DNA from: Liopterus haemorrhoidalis
Lineage: Eukaryota > Arthropoda > Insecta > Coleoptera > Dytiscidae
NCBI GenBank assembly: GCA_963971575.1
Contig: OZ020622.1
Location: 30,534,301-30,598,300, forward strand
Length of the DNA stretch: 64,000 nucleotides
Reading direction: 5' to 3'
Position numbers and translations under genes: made by a program. Under the pieces are notes generated by a model. It saw only the letters and a program-made list of their open reading frames with translations. It did not search any database and was not told where the DNA came from. Of the stretch, positions 31,221-41,603 are shown piece by piece; within the stretch, counting starts at the first letter, position 1; every line of letters starts with the position of its first letter.

Positions 31221-34200
31221 ATGAACAGGTCAAATTTGTACAACTACTTAGACTGCCTGGAACTGGAAAACGTCAAAACTACAACTATCAATAACATATC
31301 ATCACTTAATAAAATAATTTCAGAAAATACAAATATTTTTAATATCATACATACAAATATTCGAAGCGCAGCTAAAAACTTTGATGAACTAGATATATTT
31401 CTAGGTGAAATTGATAATAACATTGATGTTGTGGTTTTGTCAGAGACATGGAACTTACCTCGCTATGAATATTTTGTGATAAAAGGCTATTCCACTTATT
31501 ATAATAGTAGTAATTTTAATCAGAATGATGGAGTACTTATATTTGTAAAAGATACACTTTCTCATTCTGTGGAAATTATTGATAGTAACATAGATCATAA
31601 TTACAATTTGATAAGAGTAGATATAAAAGTTGACTCTCATGAAATTGGAATTACAGGTATTTATAAACCACCCCCTTTATGCAATGTACAATTCACTGAT
31701 ATTCTTGACCAGTATATCCTTAAATACTGCAAAAACCCCACAGAAATCCTAATTGGTGATATTAATATAGATATTTTGAACACCTCATACGCAGCTGCTC
31801 AAGATTATACTGAGATGTTGAACAAGTACGGTTTCCGCTCTTGTATTAATGTCCCAACACACGATAAAACTTGTTTGGATCATATATTTCTCAAAAGCAA
31901 TTTTATTAATTCAAACATATTTCCTATCGTCTTGCAATCAAAAATCACGGATCATAACCCAGTGTACTTACAAACTATCATTAAAAATAACGATAACAAA
32001 ACTAACGGATCAAAAAATTTTACTAGAAAAATAATAAATTACAATAAATTAACACATACGCTTAATAACACTAACTGGTCTACAATTATAACTAGTGATA
32101 ATATAAATAACATATTGGATAAATTTTTGTCGAAAATAGACTCTGAAATCGAAAAATGTACTTTTGTTAAGAGTACTAAATTCAGCCAACGCAAGCGTAA
32201 ACCCTGGGTCACAAACGGCTTGATTAAATCTATTAACATAAGAGATTCTTTATACAAACAAATTAAATTAAACCCAAACAATAACAATATTAAAGAAACT
32301 TACAAAAACTATAAAAAATCTATTCCTAGCTTAATAAAAATTCTAAAAATTCAGTATTTCAAAAAATCTATAGATCATGCACAGAATAATCCTAAAAAAA
32401 TGTGGCAGGTTGCAAATGAGTCGCTAAATAAAACAAAAGTAAAAAATGATATCAAAGAAATAACACTAAACGGAATTAAAATAAAAAATGAACATGATAT
32501 TTCAAACAAATTCAACGACTTTTTTGTAAATATCGGCAATACTTTAGCACAAAAAATTACACCTGTCAGTGCGCAACAAGATCATTTTTTAAATGATATT
32601 AATATTAACCAAAACTCATTTTTCATAAATCCTTGCACTCCAAATGAAATAGAAAATATAATATCAAAAATGAAAACAAATACGAGCCCAGGAAACGATA
32701 TTCTTAACTCGAAAGTATTAAAAAACATTAGTAAACAAATATCAATTCCTCTATGTAAAATATTTAATGACTGCTTTCTATCAGGCCACTTTCCTGACAA
32801 ATTAAAAGCTGCTCAGGTACATCCAGTTCATAAAAATGGACCTAAAACAGAATTAAACAACTATAGACCCATATCCATAATTTCTTGTATTTCTAAGATA
32901 TTGGAAAAACTAGTTAACAACCGTTTAGTATCCTTTTTAGAACTGAATAATATCATTTCAAGCAATCAATTCGGTTTTATGAAAAATAAATGTACCGAAG
33001 ATGCAATATCATTGCTCATCAAAAACATTTACAGCTGCTTAGATTTGTCCAGACCATGCCTAGCCATATTTCTTGATCTGTCAAAGGCATTTGATACCGT
33101 GAATCATGCTATACTCTTGCAGAAATTACTAAAATATGGTATTAGAGGAATTGGGTATCAGTTATTTAAAAGCTACCTGACAAACAGGGTACAAACCGTA
33201 AAAATAAAAAACTCTCTTAGTGAATCATTGTCTGTTAATTGTGGTATACCTCAAGGTGGTGTCTTAGGCCCTACCCTATTCCTATTATACATAAATGATC
33301 TACTAAGACAGAAAAACTTAAACAGTAAACTCTTATCATATGCCGATGATACAGTTATGTTTATAGAAGCCCCAACATGGAAAATGTGTAGAGATATGGC
33401 CGAAAAAGATCTAAAAATAGTAAAAAACTGGTTGGATTCGAACATTCTATCTCTAAATCATAAGAAGTCTTTTTTTATCCCATTTAGTTGCAATAAAGCA
33501 ACGCAGCCTAATTACGATAATATCAAAATACACAAAAATGATTTCTGTGACGTAACTGGATGTACCTGTGACGAATATATATATAAGACACACTCAATTA
33601 AATATCTGGGAATATATATTGATTGTCATCTAAAATGGGATACTCAAACACAGAGCCTAACAAATCGTTTAAGAAAAACTATTTTTATTTTTAAAAAACT
33701 CCGGGAATATATGCCAATTAAAATGCTACTAACTTTTTATTATTCTCTAGCTCAATCTATTATTACTTATGGCTTAATTGGATGGGGTGGTGTAGCAAAT
33801 TGCCACTTAAAACGACTCTCAACAACCCAGAAAATAATTCTTAAAATTATATTCAATAAACCACTTCTATATTCTTCTGAGAAATTATTTTCCGAAACAG
33901 ATATCATGAGTATTAGACAATTATATATATTATCAATTATAAAATATTATAATAAAAACTCATATATAACTCAATATCCTATTGAATTAATTTCACATGA
34001 GCATAACACTAGGAATTCTGGTCAGGCCCTACTTTGTAGAACAAACAAAGTTATTGGACAGAGGTGTTTTACCTACTTTCGGCCCAAAATTTACAACAAT
34101 TTAAAAGCATATTTCATCAAATACAAGATTAACTTAAATATAACTGGGAAGCCGTTCATAAAGCAAGCAAAAATTTGGATTAAGAAATTAACAACCCTTG

Positions 34201-34226
34201 ACTTAAATAATTTATTTAACATCTGA
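31221..34226 (+). CDS. CR1-like LINE ORF2: endonuclease and reverse transcriptase, intact
   Basis: 1001 codons without interruption. APE-type endonuclease at about 40-250: HTNIRS near 43, SETWN near 73, GITGIYKPP near 146, IGDINID near 178, TDHNP near 243. Reverse transcriptase at about 500-790: NNYRPISIIS near 545, LDLSKAFDT near 618, GIPQGGVLGP near 673 and the active site SYADD near 706. The C-terminal domain has GLIGWGG and GQRCFTYFRPK. No RNase H domain. The enzyme would nick chromosomal DNA and prime reverse transcription on the element RNA. All key residues look present. The start follows ORF1 by 59 bp, so translation probably needs reinitiation or a separate mechanism. Confidence 0.93.
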   Translation: MNRSNLYNYLDCLELENVKTTTINNISSLNKIISENTNIFNIIHTNIRSAAKNFDELDIFLGEIDNNIDVVVLSETWNLPRYEYFVIKGYSTYYNSSNFNQNDGVLIFVKDTLSHSVEIIDSNIDHNYNLIRVDIKVDSHEIGITGIYKPPPLCNVQFTDILDQYILKYCKNPTEILIGDINIDILNTSYAAAQDYTEMLNKYGFRSCINVPTHDKTCLDHIFLKSNFINSNIFPIVLQSKITDHNPVYLQTIIKNNDNKTNGSKNFTRKIINYNKLTHTLNNTNWSTIITSDNINNILDKFLSKIDSEIEKCTFVKSTKFSQRKRKPWVTNGLIKSINIRDSLYKQIKLNPNNNNIKETYKNYKKSIPSLIKILKIQYFKKSIDHAQNNPKKMWQVANESLNKTKVKNDIKEITLNGIKIKNEHDISNKFNDFFVNIGNTLAQKITPVSAQQDHFLNDININQNSFFINPCTPNEIENIISKMKTNTSPGNDILNSKVLKNISKQISIPLCKIFNDCFLSGHFPDKLKAAQVHPVHKNGPKTELNNYRPISIISCISKILEKLVNNRLVSFLELNNIISSNQFGFMKNKCTEDAISLLIKNIYSCLDLSRPCLAIFLDLSKAFDTVNHAILLQKLLKYGIRGIGYQLFKSYLTNRVQTVKIKNSLSESLSVNCGIPQGGVLGPTLFLLYINDLLRQKNLNSKLLSYADDTVMFIEAPTWKMCRDMAEKDLKIVKNWLDSNILSLNHKKSFFIPFSCNKATQPNYDNIKIHKNDFCDVTGCTCDEYIYKTHSIKYLGIYIDCHLKWDTQTQSLTNRLRKTIFIFKKLREYMPIKMLLTFYYSLAQSIITYGLIGWGGVANCHLKRLSTTQKIILKIIFNKPLLYSSEKLFSETDIMSIRQLYILSIIKYYNKNSYITQYPIELISHEHNTRNSGQALLCRTNKVIGQRCFTYFRPKIYNNLKAYFIKYKINLNITGKPFIKQAKIWIKKLTTLDLNNLFNI

Positions 34227-34566
34227 GTTAAATTTTGTGTAGTACCCCTCAATAAATAGTATTTTTTTCCTCTCCCGTTAAAATTATGTAAAACTAAATT
34301 ATTTATATAATTGTTACCAATTATTTGAAAGATCCTGTATATTCTCTCTCAATTCTTTTAACTTTAATGGTGTAAGTGAATATAAACAGATACCACACAC
34401 ATACCAACTTGGGTATAAGTGGTGTTTCGCCCTTTATTATAAAATTTAATATTGCTATAACTGTATAAGTGTTGGGGCTAGTCTCTAATTTATGAATATT
34501 TCATTTTTGTATTTTTGTATTTTTTGTATTTTTGTAAATAAAGAGATTTTTGAATTTGAATTTGAA

Positions 34567-37030
34567 TATAGACATGACAGAAATGCAGATAAAGGCTCTG
34601 GTGGAACCGCAATTTTTATCAGGCGCAAAATATCGCATAACTTCTTCACTCTACCGCAATTAGAAACAATTGAAGCGGGAGCAATAGAGTTACATCACAA
34701 TAATAATAAAATTAAAATAATTGCAGCATATAAACAACCTAAAAAAAAAACACTACGTGAAAATGATCTTAAATTATTATTTTTGGGACATGCGCCAACA
34801 CTTTTGATTGGCGATATTAATAATAAAAATACAATTTGGGGATGTATCGCAAATAACCCAAATGGAGAACGATTACACAATTATAGCACTCAACTAGGAA
34901 TACATGTAATAGCGCCTGACAAGCCAATGCATTACCCCTATCGAAGAGACCATAAGCCCGATATATTAGATATTTTTCTCATGAAGTCTTTCAGCATGCC
35001 AATCCAACAACTTGTTATACCCGAGTTGGACTCTGACCATCTCCTAGTCATATTAACATTTAGTAATGACACACTCTTCCATAAGCCAGATGCAAGATTA
35101 ATCACTGGCAAAGTCAATTGGAATACGTTTCAAAAAGAATTAGACAACAGAATACTAGTCAGTGCAGAAGAACCAAATAATATGCAACAAATAGACAAAG
35201 CCATTCAGCAATTAACTGAATAGTATCTGTTCAAAATGCATCTACCCCTAACAACTACAGATACTTACCACACTAACGAACCACAATATGCATAGAAAAC
35301 CTTCTTAAAGAAATACATAAAGCTAGACGAAAATGGATGAGCACTAGAGATTCATTAGACAAACGAAAATACAACCAACTAAGTTGTAAAGTAAAACTGG
35401 AGTTAGATAAATACAGAATTGCAACATATCAAACTTATGTTGCCGAATTAGAACCAGGAGATCCAACTATGTGGAGAGATACCAGACGTATTCTACAGAA
35501 ACCACAAATTGCAACTGTTATTAAGTTTAATAACGAAGAATATGCCACAGATGCCGAAAAATGCATAATATTTGCCCGTCACTTGAAGGAAGTATTTACT
35601 GCCAAAACGACCCATTGTGATATTAATCATTTAGAAGAAATAAAAGAGTATAATTCTGATCAACTTCCAATAATCTCAAACGGTTATAAAACTACAACTG
35701 ATGAAGTACAAAAAATTATTCAGTACCTAATAGTTAAAAAATTTCCAGGCTATGATCTATGATATTCCAAACATAGTACTTAATAAGTTGCCCGAAAAAT
35801 CACTCCGTCAATTAATGATCATCTTCAATTCCTGTTTTTCTATTGGATATTTTCCAGACACGTGGAAACATGCTCAGATAATTCTTTTTGAAAAACCAGG
35901 AAAAAGCCCTGAAATCCCATCAAGTTACATACCAATAAACTTACTACCCAAACTGTCAAAAGTACTGGAAAAAATAATATTAAAACAACTGACTAAATTT
36001 TTAACAGAAAATGAAGTCATTGCACCTATACAATTTGGCTTCAGACAAAAACATTCAAGCACTGAACAAGTAACTTAGAATCGTTGAAAAAATTACTGAA
36101 TAAATTGAAAGAAAGAAACATACATTAATAGCATTTATGGACGTGGCCCAAGCCTTTGATAAGGTATGAATTGATGGTCTAATTTCCAAAGTTTTAAAAC
36201 TAAATATGCCAGCCTATCTCGTAAAAATTATCATCTCCTTTTTAACTAACAGAACGTTTGTGATTAAAGTAAATAATGAACTATCACAGATAACAAAAAT
36301 AAATGCATCTGTCTCGCAAGGCTCAGTAATTGGACCAACTCTATTCAACATGTATATGTAAGATATCCCATTGGACCTAAAATGTGACGTGGCAATGTAT
36401 GCAGATGATACTGCCATAATAACTCAAAACAAAAACATCAACTTGGCTACTGAAGATATTTACATTAAGAAGTACTCCCACCGAAATTTCAATCAATAAT
36501 CAAAGAATTCCTTGGAACCCTAATGATGGTGCCGTAAAATATCTAGGAGTATATCTAGATAAAAGATTATCATGGAACATTCATATTAACAAAAAGCTAA
36601 AAGAATGCTACATCAGACTTGGCATGCTCTATTCTTTAATAAACAGGAAGACCCCTCTTAAATTGAAATGTTCATTGCTGATTTATTAGGCAATAATAAG
36701 ACCTGTCATCACCTACGTCTGTACCATATGGGGGGCAGCGTCAAAAACTCTTAATTAAAAAAAAAACAAATTCTACAGAACAAAATACTACGAATATCTT
36801 GCAACGCCCCTTGCTTTGTCAGAAACACTCAACTCCACCAAGAACTTGGAATTTTATACATAGATGAATTTATAAAAAAAAGTGCCAAAAAAATCTTTTT
36901 AACTTTACCCCTTTGCGACAGTGCGGAAAAGCTTAAATTGGAGAAAAAAACTGTAAAAAATCGCTTAAAAAAAAGTTTAGCTCAAGACATATTAATATCA
37001 GATACTGTAAGTAACGATAAAAGGGAATAA
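34567..37030 (+). pseudogene. Jockey ORF2, second part (endonuclease end, RT, C-terminus)
   Basis: Resumes at RHDRNADKGSGGTAIFI, then LIGDINNKNTIWG, DILDIFLMK and SDHLLVI complete the endonuclease (to 35223). RT pieces follow in several frames: 35337-35762; 35752-36078 with KPGKSPEIPSSYIPINLLPKL; a DVAQAFDK segment near 36140; and YADDTAIITQ near 36397-36435. The C-terminal segment ends at a TAA near 37028. Several stops and frameshifts. The active-site YADD itself is preserved. Confidence 0.8.
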
Positions 37031-37446
37031 AAGGAAAATGTTAAATGTCAAATCTAAATTTATCTACGTGGTGGGTTTTTGGGCGGGATGTTCGGTGAGA
37101 TTTCGCTGATATTTTTGTTGGTTGTAGTTGGGACCTATAATGCAGTACGTACGTATTGTAGGTTTGTGGGTGGTTGTTGCCGGTCTTGTGGTCGGCATGA
37201 GTGATGGGAGTGTTGGTGGGACCTTGCCGGGTGTTTATTTTGGAAATGTACTGCTTATTATCTTCAAATTTTTGCTAAATAAAGTTAACAACAATTAAAT
37301 AATCTAAATTTTCCTTTTACTCTTGACCATTTAACTGACAAAATTTCGTATAACTATATCATGAATAGTATTGTAATTATTTGTAATTATTATTATAGTA
37401 TATATAATTATTTGTACTGAACTGGTAAAATAAATGAAAAAAAAGA
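37031..37446 (+). other. Jockey 3' UTR
   Basis: GT-rich stretch at 37060-37260, then an AATAAA-type signal (GCTAAATAAAG) near 37275 and AT-rich sequence to a short A-rich tail. No ORF. Confidence 0.5.
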
Positions 37447-37914
37447 AGATATATGTGCACCAAATTACTTTATTATTGGTGATGCAGCATATCCACTTAA
37501 ACCTTGGTTAATACCCCCTTTGAAAAATCTAAGAAATTTAACACAAGAGCTAGTTTATTTTAACACTCAACTATCAAAACTCGAATTGTAATTGAAAATG
37601 TTTTTGAATTATTGAAAGAACGATTTAGACGTTTGAATTATTTAGAAATGAAGCATATGGAAGATATCACAAGAACTATTGTAGCTTGTTGTGTTTTGCA
37701 TAATATATACTTATTAAACGGTGATGAAGATGATATAGCTGCCTACATAAATGATGGAAAATATCCTCATATACCAATGTATCAAGGGAATGGACAAGAG
37801 GATGTAAATAAAGGACCAATAATAAGAGAATATATGGTCAATTATGTGTGGAATATTAAACAAAAATTAAGTTGTAAAACATTTTTATTTTCATTTTATG
37901 CACTCAGGGATTAA
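37447..37914 (+). pseudogene. PIF/Harbinger transposase, C-terminal part
   Basis: It reads CAPNYFIIGDAAYPLKPWLIPP, then NTQLSKTRIVIENVFELLKE and RFRRLNYLEMK..VACCVLHNIYLLNGDE, the last catalytic segment and tail of Harbinger transposases. From 37612 the frame is open to a stop at 37914. It is the continuation of 24562-25222, now 12 kb away because of two insertions. One frameshift near 37600. Confidence 0.8.
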
Positions 37915-37934
37915 AAAAAAAACGGACACTTCAA

Positions 37935-38305
37935 TATTTCTACTTTATTAGTTTCTAGTGAGATATATCAAAAAAATATATAGCAAAGACATCTTACTTA
38001 TGGAAAGTGTCCAACGTCGTGCTACGAAACTCTGTCCAAGTTTTAGATACCTCACTTATGACGAAAGACGGTCGAAATTAAAACTAATTACTCTGGAACA
38101 TCGTAGGATGCGAGGTGATTTAATTATAATGTTTAGGATTGCTCGTGGTGATTTTAAATGTGATCTTTCTAGACTTTTTAATTTTAATTGTGACAGTCGG
38201 CTGCGTGGACACAGATATAAAATCAATCATGAGTGCTATAAAAAGAGTGTGCGTGCTAATTTCTTGTGTAACCGTGTCTTCAATGTTTGGAATAAACTGC
38301 CTGTG
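37935..38305 (+). pseudogene. LINE reverse-transcriptase C-terminal fragment (CR1/L2 group)
   Basis: LLMESVQRRATKLCPSFRYL, YDERRSKLKLITLEHRRMRGDLI and NFLCNRVFNVWNKLP are the conserved C-terminal segment of CR1/L2/RTE-group LINEs. 5' truncated; the match stops at about 38305, where different, more GC-rich sequence begins. It is a different lineage from the LINE at 31.2 kb. Confidence 0.7.
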
Positions 38306-40090
38306 GCGCCCGCACCGTTCCGGTTCGTAAGAGAAAGGTGCCGGACGTCCACATGGGCAACGAAAAATATTCGTGTGACCCCCCCGCACGTGACGGGAAT
38401 TAAAGAACTGTACAGGAGACCTCAGACTAATGAGAGAGCTGGCTAAAAACAGGCGAGTTACTCCAGTGCAGTTCGCGAATACAAAAAAGGGAGACAGGTA
38501 GGTATAGACGTACTTCACTTCAAAGGGTTACTCTCGAAGACTTACACAAGTTGGAATGATGTTAGCCCTCGGAACATATAGGTAGAAACGGTGAGGCCCA
38601 CAGTGTGAATAAGGAGGAATAAACGACCACCAACCTCTCCTCTTGAGTCCCTAAACAAACGAGGAACCTACGGGCTGCACTTGAGTAACCGGAGAAATTA
38701 TTGAATTAATGTTACTAACAAAAATTTAATTAGGAAAAAGTATTGAATTTATTTTAGCCAGTCTCACTCGACAATAAACATAAAAGGCGTGATAGATAAA
38801 ATAATTTACAGAAATTTATGGATCACCCGGTAGACGTGTGATAAAAATTCTACAATTTTAAAGGTGCGAATTGTAATCGAAGCACATATAAATTTCTGGG
38901 CGTAGATAGTTTCTCCCCGACACAACCAAATTACATTGGGGTGAGAAACTTAAGACACAAAAATTATTCTCAATTGTAAACGGTTATAAATATACAGTAT
39001 TTACAAAAATATGTACTAAACAGGTACATGTAAGCGAACCAACAGTTTGTATATGACAAAGAAAATATTAATAATTAAATTTGAACAATTAAACCCTAAA
39101 ATACAAGAAATATGCAAATATATACAAACTGTTGACTAGCTATGGCCAAACTGGCATGCGTAACAAATAAGTTAACCCCCAATTGCAAATGCAACAAGAG
39201 AAATACAAATAATGGGCAGGTTAACTAAATGTAAAACAATTAATATATAAATTATCTTAACAGAGATAATTCTGTAGGACGCCACTGGAGTTTACAATTT
39301 ACCAGTGGGTAAAATCGGCTGTTTTTAGGCGATTATAACACATGAATTAGACAATAATAAATATATAGACACTCGTAGAAAATGCTTAATAAATAATTAT
39401 TATTTAAACAATTAATATATTTGAAATAAAAATGTATTTACAACAATAAATACATTAAAAGATGCCGTAAAAAACGGGCAATCTGCTAGAGTGTATCAGA
39501 TACACACACACGCAAAAATTTAGGGGTTGTAAGCTCCTAAATAGCAAAAATAAACTATCCTTTGTTCAAAACACGTGGTTTTGGAAACAAAGAAAGTTGT
39601 ATATTAAAGTGAAAATTAATATGATTTTCTACTTACGCGTATCTTGTTTACAAATAAGATTAATAAAGAGATACTTAAGTGACCGCAGGGGTTGCAGAAT
39701 GTCCCTTGGGATGCTGTGATCCAGGAAGAATCTGGAACTCGTCCGAAATTCTTCTGGTTTGCTGGCAGGTAGCCAGATAATCGCGCGGATTATAGGAGGT
39801 CAGAGATCCGCAAATCTTCTGACGATATTTGGCGCTGATAGCCCACAATGTTCGCAAAGAACGTAAGAAAATCACAAAACACAAAACTTGGACGTTCACT
39901 GTCACAAAGTTTTTGCAATAATAATGTTTTTGCGAGAGAAATGAATGCATTAGCGGAGACCGACCAGTCCAAACCTAGGATTTGTAGGAAATGTTCGGTC
40001 TCAAATAAATATAAAAAATTATATACTGGGTGTTTCGAAAATAGCGCACAATATTTTCCACCCAGGTAATAATATTTTTGTTTTGCGCTC
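38306..40090. other. Unclassified 1.8 kb, possibly LTR or leader sequence
   Basis: No credible gene. 38306-38700 and 39660-40090 are less AT-rich than their surroundings; short ORFs there (39675-39950, 39790-40104, both minus) overlap each other and match nothing I know. A 15-bp inverted pair (CAACAGTTTGTATAT and its complement, near 39040 and 39120) forms a hairpin. The segment ending CCCCGACA near 38924 could be an LTR edge, but I find no partner. Confidence 0.3.
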
Positions 40091-40436
40091 GACGGGCGCA
40101 ACACTGCCTAATGTAGTTATGTCCTCAACGTCAATAATTTTAAGAATAATTTAGATGTATATTTTGGAAATAATTTTTAGTTCTTATTCTTGTTTTTTGT
40201 TTCTTGTTTCTTTGATACATAATTGTTAGTTCTAATTTCTTTAGTTTGTCATTTTTGTAATTATCATATTATTATTATTATTATTATTGTTCTTTTTCTG
40301 TATTACTTATAAGCAATTTAATATGTAACATGAAATCATGTACTTTTTATATGTTCAACAGAGCTTTGCAAGCCATAGGCTTCAGCTCTTATTTCAGATT
40401 TAATAATAATAATAATATATACAGTACTCGGCTCAA
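40091..40436. other. AT-rich spacer with (ATT)n
   Basis: Short (ATT)n run near 40268-40290 and a second AAT-rich run near 40402-40415. Nothing else recognised. Confidence 0.4.
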
Positions 40437-41109
40437 TCTCATTAACGTGTTCGGTAGAGAGCTCCAGTAATGGTTTCGCTCGGTTTGAGCAACTCATAAT
40501 ACACGTCACCAAGCTGATTCCACCAAATACACAGCATGAGTTTTTTTCCATGAATATTCGGTTTGGCTGTCAATGTTGAAGCATGGCCAGGTGGTCCCCA
40601 TGATTTTCTCTTCTTTGGGTTATCGTAGTGGATCCATTTTTCATCACCACTGACTATACGATGCAAAAAACCCTTTCTTTTATGCCTGGCAAGCAGCATT
40701 TCACACGTGCAAAATGGGCGTTCAAGGTCTCTTGGTTTCAGTTCATATGGAACCCAATTACCTTGTTTTTGACTCTTTCTCAACGATTTTAAACGATGTG
40801 AAATTGCTTGTTCAGTCACTTCTAATGTAAGTGCAAGTTCTTCTTGCGTTTGTCGCGAATCTTCCGCCAATAATACTTCCAATTCCGTGTCTTCGTACAC
40901 GTTCGGCCTTCCACTACGTTCTTTGTCTTCCACGTCAAACTCACCATTTTTAACTTTTGAAACCACTCACCACAACTTCTCTCACTTAAAGCAGCCTCAC
41001 CATATGCTTCTACAAGCAATCAATGCGCCTCAGTTGCAGATTTCTTCAAATTAAAGAAGTAAATCAAAAGTACCCGCAAATGACGCTTACTCGGCACAAA
41101 ACTTGACAT
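40437..41109 (-). pseudogene. Mariner transposase, broken and 3'-truncated
   Basis: Starting at 41109, the minus strand reads VPSKRHLRVLLIYFFNLKKS (helix-turn-helix region), an in-frame TGA near 41021, then YGEAALSERSCGEWFQKLK. After a frameshift comes NGEFDVEDKERSGRP..YEDTELEVLLAEDSRQTQEELA. The first catalytic Asp is present in IVSGDEKWIHYDNPKK; WGPPGH follows. The frame ends at about 40437 before the other catalytic Asps. Complete mariner transposases are about 345 residues; about 220 remain. A terminus-like GTACAAATAAGTTTCCGCC lies on the same strand near 41260-41278 (uncertain). Confidence 0.85.
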
Positions 41110-41603
41110 TTTCGCACGAAAAAAATTATGTGATGCTGATAAGGAGTCACTAATAATTCAGGGTTATGTTGTTACCAGATGTCCAAACTTACGATATTAC
41201 GTTTTACATCTGACAATTTCAACATAATCTTCTGGTGGGGCCATCTTTTGTCAAACGGCGGAAACTTATTTGTACTCCTTTAGATTTTTCCTTGTCAATT
41301 TACGATAAAACACAGATAGTATAATATATTTTAAGCAATCTTGTCTTAAAAGGAATAGGAAAAAAATATTTGTAATTAATGTGGTAATACTCAAGACCTA
41401 ACAGGAGTATTTATTCTATCATATTTATTCAATAAAAATTCTAAAAAAAAATTGTTCATTTAGTTTTTCAGAATACTTATTTATTGATTGTTGACGTAAG
41501 TTTAAACTTAAAAATAAATATGCGTCCAGAAGATGTTGTTATCATAAATGATATATCAAATTGTCTATTTTTTTTTTTTTTTTGCCTCCGATTGTATATA
41601 AGA
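41110..41603. other. Mariner 5' region and AT-rich flank
   Basis: Probable mariner leader to about 41285, then AT-rich sequence with a T run near 41569-41583. No gene. Confidence 0.4.

Larger units (their letters stand above)
29765..34566 (+). mobile_element. Full-length CR1-like LINE with two intact ORFs
   Basis: 4.8 kb with a ~460-bp 5' UTR, ORF1 (30226-31161), 59-bp spacer, ORF2 (31221-34226), and a 340-bp 3' UTR ending in AATAAAGAG and a TTGAAT-type short tandem tail. TATA flanks both sides as a short duplication. Combined PHD-finger ORF1, APE endonuclease and absence of RNase H suit the CR1/L2/Crack/Daphne group; I cannot fix the clade. It is the best-preserved member of a family whose older relative is scattered through 11-20.8 kb. 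Confidence 0.9.
28196..37446 (+). mobile_element. Jockey-type LINE, interrupted by a CR1-like LINE
   Basis: Two overlapping ORFs in the Jockey arrangement (gag-like ORF1, then EN-RT ORF2), a GT-rich 3' UTR with AATAAA, and a short A-rich tail at about 37436-37446. It lies inside the Harbinger transposase gene; an approximate duplication GAAGAT(T)AT is seen at both junctions. The insertion at 29765-34566 splits ORF2. Outer boundaries are uncertain by tens of bases. A G run of about 15 lies just before ORF1. Confidence 0.7.

Noticed and set aside
38300..38320. TGGCGCCCG resembling a retroviral primer-binding site
   Set aside because: No LTR found directly upstream and no gag/pol downstream; probably chance.
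39675..40104. Overlapping ORFs of 91 and 104 codons
   Set aside because: Two mutually overlapping frames on one strand and one on the other with no recognised domain; left as unclassified sequence.
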